Source: CAVQAH01 sp963784195 (GTDB lineage Bacteria > Acidobacteriota > Vicinamibacteria > Vicinamibacterales > 2-12-FULL-66-21). Taken from it: DNA of 64,000 nucleotides. The position numbers were made by a program, and so were the translations under genes. How positions within the stretch are numbered: the first letter of the stretch is position 1; the number at the start of each line of letters is the position of its first letter. The notes under the pieces are model-generated. The model was not told the DNA's origin. It did no database searches and saw only the letters and a program-made list of their open reading frames with translations. The stretch is taken from contig CAWARA010000020.1 of NCBI GenBank assembly GCA_963784195.1, forward strand, positions 1,178,001-1,242,000, given 5' to 3'. Of the stretch, positions 18,807 through 27,289 are shown one piece after another.

Positions 18807-20328
18807 ATGACTGTTCATTTGGTAAATCCGAGTCACCTGTCATTCGGCATCGGGGTGATTACCCCCCGGTGGCTGTTCGTCCTCGCTGCGGCGACGCCGG
18901 GGACGTTTGGATGCCCGCGCATCACCGACGAAACCCTCGAGGCCTTCGACGCGAGCACGGTCGAACCCGGCGATATCGTCGGGGTGGGCATCCATACCGG
19001 CAACGCCCTTCGAGGATACGAAATCGGCACTCAGGCGAGGGCTCGAGGGGCGACCGTGATCTTCGGCGGCGTTCACGCCACGCTGTATCCCGACGAAGCG
19101 CTCAGTCTGGGCGGCGCCCACGCGGTTGTCAAAGGCGATGGTGACGTGGCCTGGCCGCTCGTGCTTGGAGACGTGCAGCGCGGCACGTTGCAGTCAGTCT
19201 ATGAGGCGGGGCGCGTCGATGCCGATCGATTCGTCTCAGCGCGCTGGGACCTGCTACCGCAGGGCCGCTACATGTGGGGCTCGGTCCAGACGGTGCGGGG
19301 TTGTCCGAAGCATTGCTCCTTCTGCTCGGTCTGGCGCACCGACGGCCAGGCGCCTCGCCAGCGTCACACGGACGTCGTCGTGGAAGAAATCCTGGACCTC
19401 CGTCGACGAGGCTTCCGGTTCGTGGCGCTGGCGGACGACAACTTTTACCCGGTGACGTTGGCGGACCTCGCCATGGCGGAGCGTCAACGGAATGTGGCGC
19501 GTCTCGAGCAACTGCGGGCGCATGCGCGCGGAGCGGTTCGAACTGATGGAGCGACTCGCGCACCTGCCATCAGACATGGTGTTTTTCACCCAGATCACGA
19601 TGGAGGCGGCCGAAGATCCCGAATTCCTGACCGCCATGCGGCGCGCGAACATCAAGGGCGCGCTGGTGGGCATCGAGGCCGTCACGCCCGAAGGCCTCAA
19701 GGACGTGTACAAGGACTTCAACGACGTGGGCGAGGCCCTGGTCGACCGCCTGCGCTCGTTTCGCGATCACGGCGTGTATGTCCTTGGCTCGTTCATCTTC
19801 GGGCTGCCGAGCGATCGGCCATCCACATTCGCGGCGACGGCGGACATTTCGAATCGCGCAGGGCTGGCCTTTGCGCAGTTCGTCATGCTCACGCCCTATC
19901 CAGGCACCGTCGACTTCGCCGCCTGGGAGAAGAATCTGGGGAGTGATGCGCCTCAAATCGGAAGCATCCCGATCACACGCCACTGGTTGATTCCGCAGGA
20001 CCAGCGCCCCAAGGTGTACATGCCACATCCCGTGATGGCTTCGGACGAGATTCGCGAGAGGACACAGGCCGTCTGGGATCAGTTTTACAGCCTGCGGCGC
20101 ATCTGGACGCGATCGCGGTGTACTCCGACGTTACGAGCGCGGCTCGCCTTCGTGTTGATCTCGAAACTGTATCGGCAGATGTATGCGAACACCGGGATCG
20201 CGACCGACAGCGCGCGTGTGAGCCGCGCAAACCGGTGGGCACGCCTGATCGCCAAGCCGTGTCGGCATCTGTTCACGGCCAGTCCCCTGCCTGCCCTCGA
20301 AGACCCTGGTCGTGTCCTGGGTCCGTGA
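18807..20328 (+). CDS. B12-binding-domain radical SAM protein (one frameshift)
   Basis: About 507 residues after removing one base near 19525. The ATG at 18807 begins MTVHLVNPSHLSFGIGVITP. Residues ~45-130 form a cobalamin-binding Rossmann-like domain (VGIHTGNALRGYEIG, VIFGGVHATLYPDEAL), although the classic DxHxxG cobalamin ligand motif is not seen. The radical SAM cluster motif is GCPKHCSFCSV (~residues 164-174), and the barrel continues with ALVGIEAVTPEGL and SFIFGLPSD. Members of this class carry out methylations or ring rearrangements on lipids, hopanoids and natural products; the substrate here is unknown. A CRP-like box lies directly upstream. Confidence 0.85.
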
Positions 20329-20363
20329 CCTGAGCGGCCATCCATGTAGGCGCCGCCGGAGGG

Positions 20364-21464
20364 ATGATGCTGTACGAATTCGTCGCCATGCATCGCGAAG
20401 ACATTGTGGCGCGTGCGAGGGACCGGGTTCACGGTCGATCGTGGCCGTCGGTCTCGAGCCGGGAGATCGAGTATGGCGTGCCGCTCTTCCTGACGCAGCT
20501 GTCTGAAACCCTGCGGTTGGAGGCAACGGCGGCACCCTTCTCGGGCGACGCGATCGGCTTCACCGCCGCGCGGCACGGCGCCGAGTTGTTAGCGGCGGGC
20601 TTCAACGTGGCGCAGGTCGTTCACGACTACGGTGACATCTGCCAGGTCATCACCGAGATCGCGGTCGAGCAACACGCGCCGATCACCGTCGAAGAATTTC
20701 ATACGTTGAACCGATGCCTCGACGCGGCGATCGCTGAAGCAGTGACAGAGCACACGCGGCTCACGACACAGCGGCGGTCCGAGCAGGAAGTCGAGCATCG
20801 TGGACACGCGGCTCACGAGCTTCGGGACCTCCTCAATGGTGCGCTCCTCGCCTTCCACGCACTGAAGCGCGGAACGGTCGCGATCAATGGCAATACCGGA
20901 GCGGTGCTGGGTCGCAGCTTGACGAGTCTCCAGGATCTCATCGAGCGCACGCTCTCGGAGGTCCGGCTTGCCGCCGGGATGCAACGACGTGAGCGACTCA
21001 GCGTGACGACGTTCGTTGACGAAATCGCGGCGACTGGGGTCCTTCACTCAGAATACCGCGGCATCCGGTTCAGAGTGGTGCCGGTCGATCCCGCGTTGGC
21101 CATTGACGGCGATCCGCAGTTGCTCACCTCGGCCGTGATGAACCTGTTGCACAACGCGTTCAAGAACACGCCGGCTGGTGGCACGGTGATCCTCAGGGCG
21201 AATGCAAAAGGCGAACGCCTGCTGGTCGAGATCCAGGACGAATGCGGAGGCATTCCGGAGAGCACGAGGAACCTGTTCCAACCCTTCGGCGATCGACGCG
21301 GCGGTGATCGCTCCGGTCTCGGCCTCGGGCTCTCGATCGCACGACAGGCCGTGCGAGCGCACGGCGGTGACATCCGTATCCGCAATATGCCCGGCGAGGG
21401 CTGCGTCTTCACGATTGACGTGCCGTTGGCTGCAGAAACCGTGAGCCTTCCGCAATCACCCTAG
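20364..21464 (+). CDS. Soluble sensor histidine kinase with RsbRD-like N-terminus
   Basis: A 366-residue protein without membrane segments. The N-terminal ~150 residues are helical (REDIVARARDRV, GVPLFLTQLSETLRLE) and resemble the RsbRD/globin-type sensor domain found before PAS-less kinases. The H-box lies in GHAAHELRDLLNGALLAF, followed by N-box LLHNAFKNTP, DECGGIP and GLGLGLSIARQAVRAHGG. A GGAGGG sequence overlaps the first of two tandem ATGs (20364, 20367); the second has the better spacing. No cognate receiver gene is adjacent; the CheB-CheR hybrid upstream has its own. It lies 36 nt after the radical SAM gene, so cotranscription is likely. Confidence 0.85.
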   Translation: MMLYEFVAMHREDIVARARDRVHGRSWPSVSSREIEYGVPLFLTQLSETLRLEATAAPFSGDAIGFTAARHGAELLAAGFNVAQVVHDYGDICQVITEIAVEQHAPITVEEFHTLNRCLDAAIAEAVTEHTRLTTQRRSEQEVEHRGHAAHELRDLLNGALLAFHALKRGTVAINGNTGAVLGRSLTSLQDLIERTLSEVRLAAGMQRRERLSVTTFVDEIAATGVLHSEYRGIRFRVVPVDPALAIDGDPQLLTSAVMNLLHNAFKNTPAGGTVILRANAKGERLLVEIQDECGGIPESTRNLFQPFGDRRGGDRSGLGLGLSIARQAVRAHGGDIRIRNMPGEGCVFTIDVPLAAETVSLPQSP

Positions 21465-21473
21465 GCCCGCTGT

Positions 21474-21668
21474 TCAGCGGCCGACTTCAGCCGGCGGGCG
21501 CGCCGAGGCAAGCTGAAAGTGTCCGGGGTTCTCACTGCAGATCCAGCCGCGGTCCCCGTCGGCCCGCATCGTCGATGATGTCTGGGCCAGCGGTTCCCGA
21601 CTGAACTGCATCGTGCCCGAACATTCAGCGTGCGTGCATGGTTTGCGGTCGCCTCGGGCGGATGCCAT
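21474..21668 (-). CDS. Cys/His-containing miniprotein, possible zinc ribbon
   Basis: A 64-residue protein from the ATG at 21668, which has a near-perfect Shine-Dalgarno (GGGAGG, 6-nt spacing) and argues for a real gene. It contains PCTHAECSGTMQF (Cys-x4-Cys with His) and, 25 residues later, GWICSENPGHF. The arrangement suggests a small metal-binding or redox fold with three Cys and nearby His. It faces the histidine kinase gene tail to tail (9 nt apart). A CRP-like box lies 61 nt upstream. Confidence 0.6.
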   Translation of the reverse strand: MASARGDRKPCTHAECSGTMQFSREPLAQTSSTMRADGDRGWICSENPGHFQLASARPPAEVGR

Positions 21669-21701
21669 GTGTTGCCTCCCATCGAGCCTTGGCTCTGCCC
21701 C

Positions 21702-21744
21702 ATCTTCGCAAATCACGCCGGGCTTGTCTGTGCGGTTGTGAACA
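21702..21744 (-). promoter_or_regulatory. CRP-like box 7 with weak -10 element, minus direction
   Basis: TGTGC-GGTTGT-GAACA at 21729-21744. The 20 bases from 21725 match the region of box 3 at 14758-14777 with only two differences. A GAAGAT hexamer (minus strand, 21702-21707) lies at exact class II spacing, toward the Cys miniprotein gene at 21668. Confidence 0.5.
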
Positions 21745-21809
21745 ATCTCCGGCGTTCAAACAACACCAGGTCCAGTTCCGCTTGGAGCCGCGCGGCCACA
21801 AAGGCCTGT

Positions 21810-21831
21810 CGATGTCCTATTAGAGACATCG
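21810..21831. promoter_or_regulatory. Perfect dyad upstream of coiled-coil gene
   Basis: CGATGTC-CTATTAGA-GACATCG, 7-bp arms with an 8-nt centre, 51 nt before the ATG at 21883. It could be an operator or a 5' leader hairpin; nothing distinguishes the two. Confidence 0.4.
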
Positions 21832-21882
21832 CTCCGGCAACCCACTTGGTACGCTGAGTCAGGTCAGAAGAACAGGCATCCC

Positions 21883-22320
21883 ATGGCGAACGAACGCATT
21901 CCTCCGGAGGACGAATCTCCGCTGCGCCACGCGACACCGAAGGTCGACAAGGGCGGGGAAGATTCCAGGGACGAGCGCCCGTCTGCGGAGGCGAAGGTCG
22001 TCTCGGCGGAGGCCGCCAGGAACGAGGCGGAGCAGCTCAGACGGCTCGCTGAGGAAACACGCGAAGTCCGCGACGAGCATCGCGAGGCGGCTGAAGTGCT
22101 CCGCCACGAGCGAGAACAGCTACGGGGAGCTGCCGAGACGGCGCGAGCCGCCAGCGAAGACGCGCGGCTCGCGGCCGAGAGCGCACGTCATGCCGTGGTG
22201 GATTCGGTGCGCGCGACCGCCGAGAGTCTGAAGACAACGCTCGAACAGATGACGGTGGTCGAGGAGATGCGCCAGACGCTTCGTGACATGCGTGACACGA
22301 AGAAGGGCGATTCCAATTAA
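21883..22320 (+). CDS. Coiled-coil hypothetical protein
   Basis: A 145-residue, highly charged Ala/Glu/Arg-rich protein. After a disordered acidic start (residues 1-40) it forms one long heptad-like helix (AEQLRRLAEETREVRDEHRE, then AAETARAASEDARLAAESAR) to the end (TLRDMRDTKKGDSN). No signal peptide or membrane segment. Likely a structural or scaffold protein; no family can be named from sequence alone. Confidence 0.65.
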   Translation: MANERIPPEDESPLRHATPKVDKGGEDSRDERPSAEAKVVSAEAARNEAEQLRRLAEETREVRDEHREAAEVLRHEREQLRGAAETARAASEDARLAAESARHAVVDSVRATAESLKTTLEQMTVVEEMRQTLRDMRDTKKGDSN

Positions 22321-22371
22321 AGGAGTGCGAGCGCTCGCCGAAGACCGGCGTTGCCGTATGACGGCGCCGGA

Positions 22372-22833
22372 TCAGAAATGGATCGAGAGGCTGATCCCCT
22401 TCACGTTCCTCGCGAGCCGTGGCGCAAGGTTCACACGTCGCGTGCGGGTACCCGGGGCTGTAGCCGTCGATTGTGAATGGCGCACCGCATCGATCGCAGC
22501 GCCGACGCCGGCTCCCACGCCCGCGCCGACCACACCGAACGTGAGAGGCACGTAGAAACCCGAGCATTCGGAACAGTCCGAGATCGCGTGACCGATCACG
22601 GCGCCCAGCACCGCGCCGACGCCGGCGCCGATGAGCACGCCATTCCACAGCGAGTCGCTCCGTCGCTTGTGACTCGTTGGCGATTCGCGGGCAAATGAAA
22701 CCAGGGGTGCATCACACGCATCAGCGGTCAGCGCCGGGCGTATGGCCTTCACATCCGTCGCGCCGGAAGTTATTACTTCCGGGCACGCTCCTGCAGCTGC
22801 CGGCAGGAGGACGAAAGCGAAAGCCAATAACAT
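22372..22833 (-). CDS. Secreted glycine-zipper-like envelope protein
   Basis: A 153-residue protein from the ATG at 22833. Signal peptide MLLAFAFVLLPAAAGA, with Cys at the cleavage region (GACPEV), so a lipoprotein is possible. The centre has Gly-rich helices typical of glycine-zipper envelope proteins (GVLIGAGVGAVLGAVIGHA and TFGVVGAGVGAGVGAAI) separated by a CSEC pair. The C-terminus is basic. A TAGACT hexamer at 22841-22846 lies so close to the ATG that the transcript may be nearly leaderless. The gene converges with the coiled-coil gene. Confidence 0.6.
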   Translation of the reverse strand: MLLAFAFVLLPAAAGACPEVITSGATDVKAIRPALTADACDAPLVSFARESPTSHKRRSDSLWNGVLIGAGVGAVLGAVIGHAISDCSECSGFYVPLTFGVVGAGVGAGVGAAIDAVRHSQSTATAPGTRTRRVNLAPRLARNVKGISLSIHF

Positions 22834-22912
22834 CTGGAGAAGTCTAGACGTCTGCACACCAGGGTAGGACGCTCGATCGATTTCCCTTTCGCGAGATCTC
22901 GTCGTGACGCCC

Positions 22913-24337
22913 TCAACGCCCCTTGAGCGCATTACGCAGGTTGTCGGCCAGCGATCCAAGCGAGGTCGTTGGTGCGGCATCCGGCCTTGCAGCGTATTCG
23001 CGTAGTTCCGCCTGCTCGCGGTGTTGCGCAACCGCCTTCCTGCTGAGTCGAATGCGGCGTCCTGTGGGATCGACTTCGAGTACAGCGACCTCCACCTCGC
23101 TGCCGATCGGGAACGCCTTCATCATGTCCGTGTCGCGATCCACGCCGGTCTCGGCGAACGGTATCAAGCCGGTGCGTCCTGGCGACAGGAACACGAACAC
23201 GCCGAACTTCTCATGACGTTCGACCTTGCCAGTCACGATCGCGCCAGGCTCGATCGCGCCCTGCGCCGACCGGGCCCGCGAAGATCCTTCATCGACGAGC
23301 GCGATGCCGATGCGCTTCTGCGCGATATCGATGCTCAGGATCTCGAACGACCCGGTTGAGCCCACAGCCACCGATTTCGCCCATCCTCCGGGGCGACCGG
23401 TCGGGGCAAACGTGGAAGCGTGCGCCAGGCCTTCGATACCAGGCTCCAGCTCCACGAACGCGCCGAAGTCGGCCACGCGCGTGACGCGCCCCGTGCGCAC
23501 CTGGCCAACCTCATAGGAGGTGGCCACCGCGGTCCACGGATCGCTCTGGAGCTGCTTCAGCCCGAGCGAGATCTTCTCCGTCGCATCGTCAACACGCAGC
23601 ACCTTCACGGTGATGTGGTCGCCGGGTGCGACGATTTCATTGGGGTTGGTGACACGCGACCAGCTCATTTCGGACACATGGAGCAGGCCCTGGATGCCGC
23701 CGCCAAGATCCACGAATGCGCCGAACTCCTGCACCGATGCGACCCGTCCGCTGAGCACTGCGCCGGGCACGATCGACTTGCGCACCTCCACGGCATTGGC
23801 GCGCTGCTCCGCCTCGAGGTGCTTACGCCTGGAGACGACGACATTCTTCCCGCCGTCCTTGTACTCGATGATGCGGAACGCGTAGACCTGCCCTTCGTGC
23901 ACCGCCGGGTCCGCGGTGCGGACGATGTCGATCTGCGAGAGCGGACAGAACGCGCGCTCGCGAGCGAGGCGCACTTCGTAGCCGCCCTTCACGGCTTGCA
24001 CCACTTTGCCTTCCACGGCGAGCCCGGCCTGGAACGCGTCCTCGAGTTCCCGCTGCGTGGCCGCATTCCGCACGCCCCTGCGCGAGAGCACGATGCCGCC
24101 GCCGGTCGAAACGACCATCGCCTGGATGCGATCGCCGACCGACACCTCGACGTTGCCGTCAGCATCCTTCAGTTCCGCAAGGTCGATCTCGGCCTCGCCT
24201 TTGCCGCCCACGTTGACGAAGGCCACATCAGAGCCCAACGCGACGATGGTGCCCTCGATGGTCTGACCCCGCTGGAACTGCTGCGCCTTGACCGACGCTT
24301 CGAACATCGCCGCGAAATCTTCTTCTTGCTCGCTCAC
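22913..24337 (-). CDS. rpsA: Ribosomal protein S1-like, five S1 domains
   Basis: A 474-residue RNA-binding protein. Five S1 repeats can be counted: EGTIVALGSDVAFVNVGGKG, EGKVVQAVKGGYEVRLARER, SGRVASVQEFGAFVDLGGG, TGRVTRVADFGAFVELEPG, TGKVERHEKFGVFVFLSPG. E. coli S1 has six, so this is a slightly shorter form; many bacteria outside Proteobacteria have four or five. It promotes mRNA binding and unfolding at the 30S subunit. The reading frame is intact. Divergent from the ABM gene across a 126-bp spacer. Confidence 0.88.
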   Translation of the reverse strand: MSEQEEDFAAMFEASVKAQQFQRGQTIEGTIVALGSDVAFVNVGGKGEAEIDLAELKDADGNVEVSVGDRIQAMVVSTGGGIVLSRRGVRNAATQRELEDAFQAGLAVEGKVVQAVKGGYEVRLARERAFCPLSQIDIVRTADPAVHEGQVYAFRIIEYKDGGKNVVVSRRKHLEAEQRANAVEVRKSIVPGAVLSGRVASVQEFGAFVDLGGGIQGLLHVSEMSWSRVTNPNEIVAPGDHITVKVLRVDDATEKISLGLKQLQSDPWTAVATSYEVGQVRTGRVTRVADFGAFVELEPGIEGLAHASTFAPTGRPGGWAKSVAVGSTGSFEILSIDIAQKRIGIALVDEGSSRARSAQGAIEPGAIVTGKVERHEKFGVFVFLSPGRTGLIPFAETGVDRDTDMMKAFPIGSEVEVAVLEVDPTGRRIRLSRKAVAQHREQAELREYAARPDAAPTTSLGSLADNLRNALKGR

Positions 24338-24463
24338 TGGGTACTCCTGGGAACAGGGGAAGCTAGCAATTATATGCGCCTACCCAGACGATGGCGTCCG
24401 ATCGACAATGGCAACTTGGGTGGTCCCGACGCTTACATTCGCTGACCGAAGGATGGTTTCACA

Positions 24464-24760
24464 ATGGTTAAAGTTGCACTGCTCGCTCGACTCCAAGCCA
24501 AGCCTGGAAAAGAAGCCGAGGTCGCCCAGCTGCTGACGAGCGCGCTGCCGCTCGCCAATGCTGAGTCCGCTACCACGGTATGGTTTGCATTGAAACTGGG
24601 GCCGTCGACCTTTGGAATCTTCGACGCGTTTGCCGACGACGCGGGCCGGCAGGCGCATCTTGCCGGGCAGATCGCCGCCGCCCTGATGGCGAAAGCGCCT
24701 GAGCTGCTGGCTCAACCACCGACAATCGAGCCAGCCGATGTGTTGGCGGCGAAGTTGTAG
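24464..24760 (+). CDS. ABM-domain (quinol-monooxygenase-like) protein
   Basis: A 98-residue single-domain protein of the antibiotic-biosynthesis-monooxygenase fold (dimeric ferredoxin-like barrel): VALLARLQAKPGKEAEVAQLL, then TVWFALKLGPSTFGIFDAF and DDAGRQAHLAGQIAAAL. Homologues such as YgiN act on quinols or small aromatic substrates; the substrate here is unknown. It lies 13 nt upstream of the amidase gene, so the two are probably cotranscribed. Confidence 0.8.
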   Translation: MVKVALLARLQAKPGKEAEVAQLLTSALPLANAESATTVWFALKLGPSTFGIFDAFADDAGRQAHLAGQIAAALMAKAPELLAQPPTIEPADVLAAKL

Positions 24761-24773
24761 AAGGAGTGCCGGT

Positions 24774-26340
24774 GTGAGTGATCCCGATCGTTCTGAATCG
24801 GTCGACGACGGCGGTGCGACCACGCGCGTGAGCCGCAGGCGTTTCAACACCACGATGGCCGCTGGCGGCGTTTTCACGGCCGCCAATCAATTGTTCGGTG
24901 TGGCAGCGGACTTGCCGGCGCCGCAAGCCCGGTCGATCGGAGCTGTGCGAGATGAGCGCCGTCGAATTGGCCGCGCGGCTCGCCCGGAAGCAGGTGTCAG
25001 CGCGGGAAGTGATGACGGCACACCTCGCGCAGATCGCACGTCTGAATCCGCAGGTGAACGCCATCGTCACGCTCGTCGCCGAACAGGCGATGCAAGGTGC
25101 AGCCAAGGCAGACGAGGCGATCATGGGTCGCAATCCTGTCGGCGCGTTGCACGGACTGCCGGTCGCGCACAAAGACCTCGTGGACACGGCGGGAATCCGT
25201 ACGACTCGCGGATCGCCGTTCTACCGCGACCACGTGCCTTCGCTCGACGCGCTCATCGTGACGAAGATTCGCGCAGCCGGTGCGATCACCGTGGGCAAGA
25301 CGAACACGCCCGAGTTTGGGGCTGGGTCACAGACCTTCAATACCGTATTCGGTGCCACCCGCAATCCCTATGGCGTGACGAAAACGTGCGGGGGCAGCAG
25401 CGGCGGCGCCGCCAGCGCCGTGGCGGCACGGATGTTACCGATCGCCGACGGGAGCGATACCGGGGGCTCGCTTCGCAATCCCGCCGCGTTCTGCAACGTC
25501 GTCGGACTCCGCCCGTCGCCCGGGCGTGTCGTCAGTGAGTCCACCTCGTGGTCGCCGCTCTCGGTGTCAGGACCGATTGCGCGGACGGTGGCTGATGTCG
25601 CGCTGTTTCTCAGTGCTATTTCAGGACCGAACGTCTGTAATCCGCTGTCAATCCACGAAGACCCTTCACGTTTTCGGGCACCACTCGGAAGGGACTTCAA
25701 GGGCGTTCGGGTCGCCTGGTGGCGAGGCCTGGGCGGGATTCCCTTCGAGTCGGAGATCCGACGAGTCGTGGACGCCAATCGGCGGGTCTTCGAAGATCTG
25801 GGTTGCATCGTCGAAGAAGCGGAGCCTGACTTCACGGGTATTGACGAGGCGTTTCAGCTTCTTCGCTATGCTGCCAATCATCCCCGCTATGCGCCACTCG
25901 TCCAGCAACGACCGGAGTGGGTGAAGGACACGATCAAGTTCGAAGTGGCGCAGGCGGAGCGGGCAAGCGCGGCGGATGTCGGTCGAGCGCAGGCGCGTCA
26001 GGCACGCATGTACGACCAGAGCCGCCAGTTCTTCGAGCGGTACGAATACTTCATCCTTCCCGTGACACAAGTTGAACCCTTCGACGTGAACACGCCGTAT
26101 CCAACCGAGATCGCGGGTACGGCGATGACGACGTACATCGACTGGATGCGGTCGTGCTGGTACGTGACCATGATGTCGAATCCAGCGATATCGGTGCCCG
26201 CGGGGTTCTCCGCAACCGGGCTGCCTGTCGGATTGCAGATCGTTGGCCGCCATCGAGACGAGTGGAGCCTCCTGCAGCTAGCCTCTGCGTTCGAGCAGGC
26301 CACTCGTCACGGAGTTCGACGCCCGTCGCTGCTCGATTAG
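24774..26340 (+). CDS. Tat-exported amidase-signature hydrolase (one frameshift)
   Basis: Amidase of ~522 residues after removing one G near 24939. The GTG at 24774 has AAGGAG 8 nt upstream. The N-terminus holds a twin-arginine leader (VSRRRFNTTMAAGGVFTA), so export in folded form is expected. The Ser-cisSer-Lys triad is visible: Lys in VAHKDLVDTAG, the Gly-Ser-rich CGGSSGGAASAVAA, and the nucleophile in GSDTGGSLRNPAAF. It hydrolyses C-N bonds of amides; an amino-acid amide or peptide-amide substrate is possible. Without the correction, export signal and enzyme would be separate frames. Confidence 0.88.
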
Positions 26341-26641
26341 TGGAGCGGCGGGATGTGCCGCGGGCTCGAGGGCGAAACCGAAACGATTTGTCTCGACCCG
26401 ATGCGAGGAAACGTCCGACGTGTGCCGTCGCCGATGAGATCGAATGCGCTCTTCCAGCCGACAGAAGGGCTCTGTGCGCTTGACCGTCGTCCCAATTCGT
26501 GGATAAGATCGCGCCTCAATCAACGGGATCTCGGGCATTCCCTTGCGACGAATTCTTTGGGGGGCGAGGATGTGGCATCACTCTGCCATCGCGGACTCGC
26601 GGCCTGGACAACCGGCTTCCAGCGCCCCGGAGTCCTAGCCA
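26341..26641. other. 301-bp spacer upstream of the cytochrome operon
   Basis: No convincing gene. It presumably contains the promoter of the ActABE/cytochrome operon, but no clear -35/-10 pair or CRP-like box of the 14-22 kb type was found. A 22-codon frame (ATG at 26572) preceded by a GGGGGGCGAGG stretch could be a leader peptide; support is weak. Confidence 0.5.
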
Positions 26642-27289
26642 TTGGGCCAAATCTTTCCCCCTTGGTGGAACAAGCTCCCGATCGTGGCCGCCCTCGCGGG
26701 CAGCCTCGGCCCAACTCTCGCGGTCGCGGGCGTCTGGTACTTTTTTTCTCCGTGGTACACAGACGTGGGCTACCGTCCCGTTCAGCCAGTCCCGTACAGC
26801 CACAAGCTCCACGTCGGCGAACTCGGTCTCGATTGCCGGTACTGTCACGCCTCGGTTGAGATTTCTTCGGTCGCGAACGTTCCACCCACCCAGACCTGCA
26901 TGAACTGCCATCAGGTTGTGAAGAGGGACAGCGAGTTGCTCGCACCCATTCGGGCAAGCGTCGCCAGCGGCCACCCGATGCGCTGGATTCGCGTCCACAA
27001 GCTTCCCGACTACGCCTATTTCGCGCACAACGCGCACGTGGCGGCAGGAATCGGCTGCGTCACCTGCCACGGCCGCATCGACGAGATGGAAACCGTCACC
27101 CAGATGACGCCTCTCAGCATGAGCTGGTGCCTCGACTGCCACCGCAACCCCGGTCCCAACAGACGCCCGATCTCGGAGGTCACCAACATGAAGTGGGCGC
27201 CTCCTCGGGACGTCGCGACGCTCGCGGCACAGCTCGACCGCGAACGACCGGTCAATCCGCCCACTGACTGTTCGGGGTGCCACCGGTGA
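26642..27289 (+). CDS. actA: ActA: pentaheme c-type cytochrome subunit of alternative complex III
   Basis: A 215-residue protein starting at TTG 26642 (MGQIFPPWWNKLP, the usual ActA opening). A single N-terminal helix anchors it. Five CxxCH heme-c motifs follow in order: CRYCH, CMNCH, CVTCH, CLDCH and CSGCH, as in ActA of Rhodothermus and Flavobacterium ACIII. It receives electrons originating from quinol and passes them toward ActE or soluble cytochromes on the periplasmic side. It overlaps actB by 4 bp (GTGA), showing tight translational coupling. ActC, D and F are encoded 26 kb away on the other strand. Confidence 0.93.
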   Translation: MGQIFPPWWNKLPIVAALAGSLGPTLAVAGVWYFFSPWYTDVGYRPVQPVPYSHKLHVGELGLDCRYCHASVEISSVANVPPTQTCMNCHQVVKRDSELLAPIRASVASGHPMRWIRVHKLPDYAYFAHNAHVAAGIGCVTCHGRIDEMETVTQMTPLSMSWCLDCHRNPGPNRRPISEVTNMKWAPPRDVATLAAQLDRERPVNPPTDCSGCHR

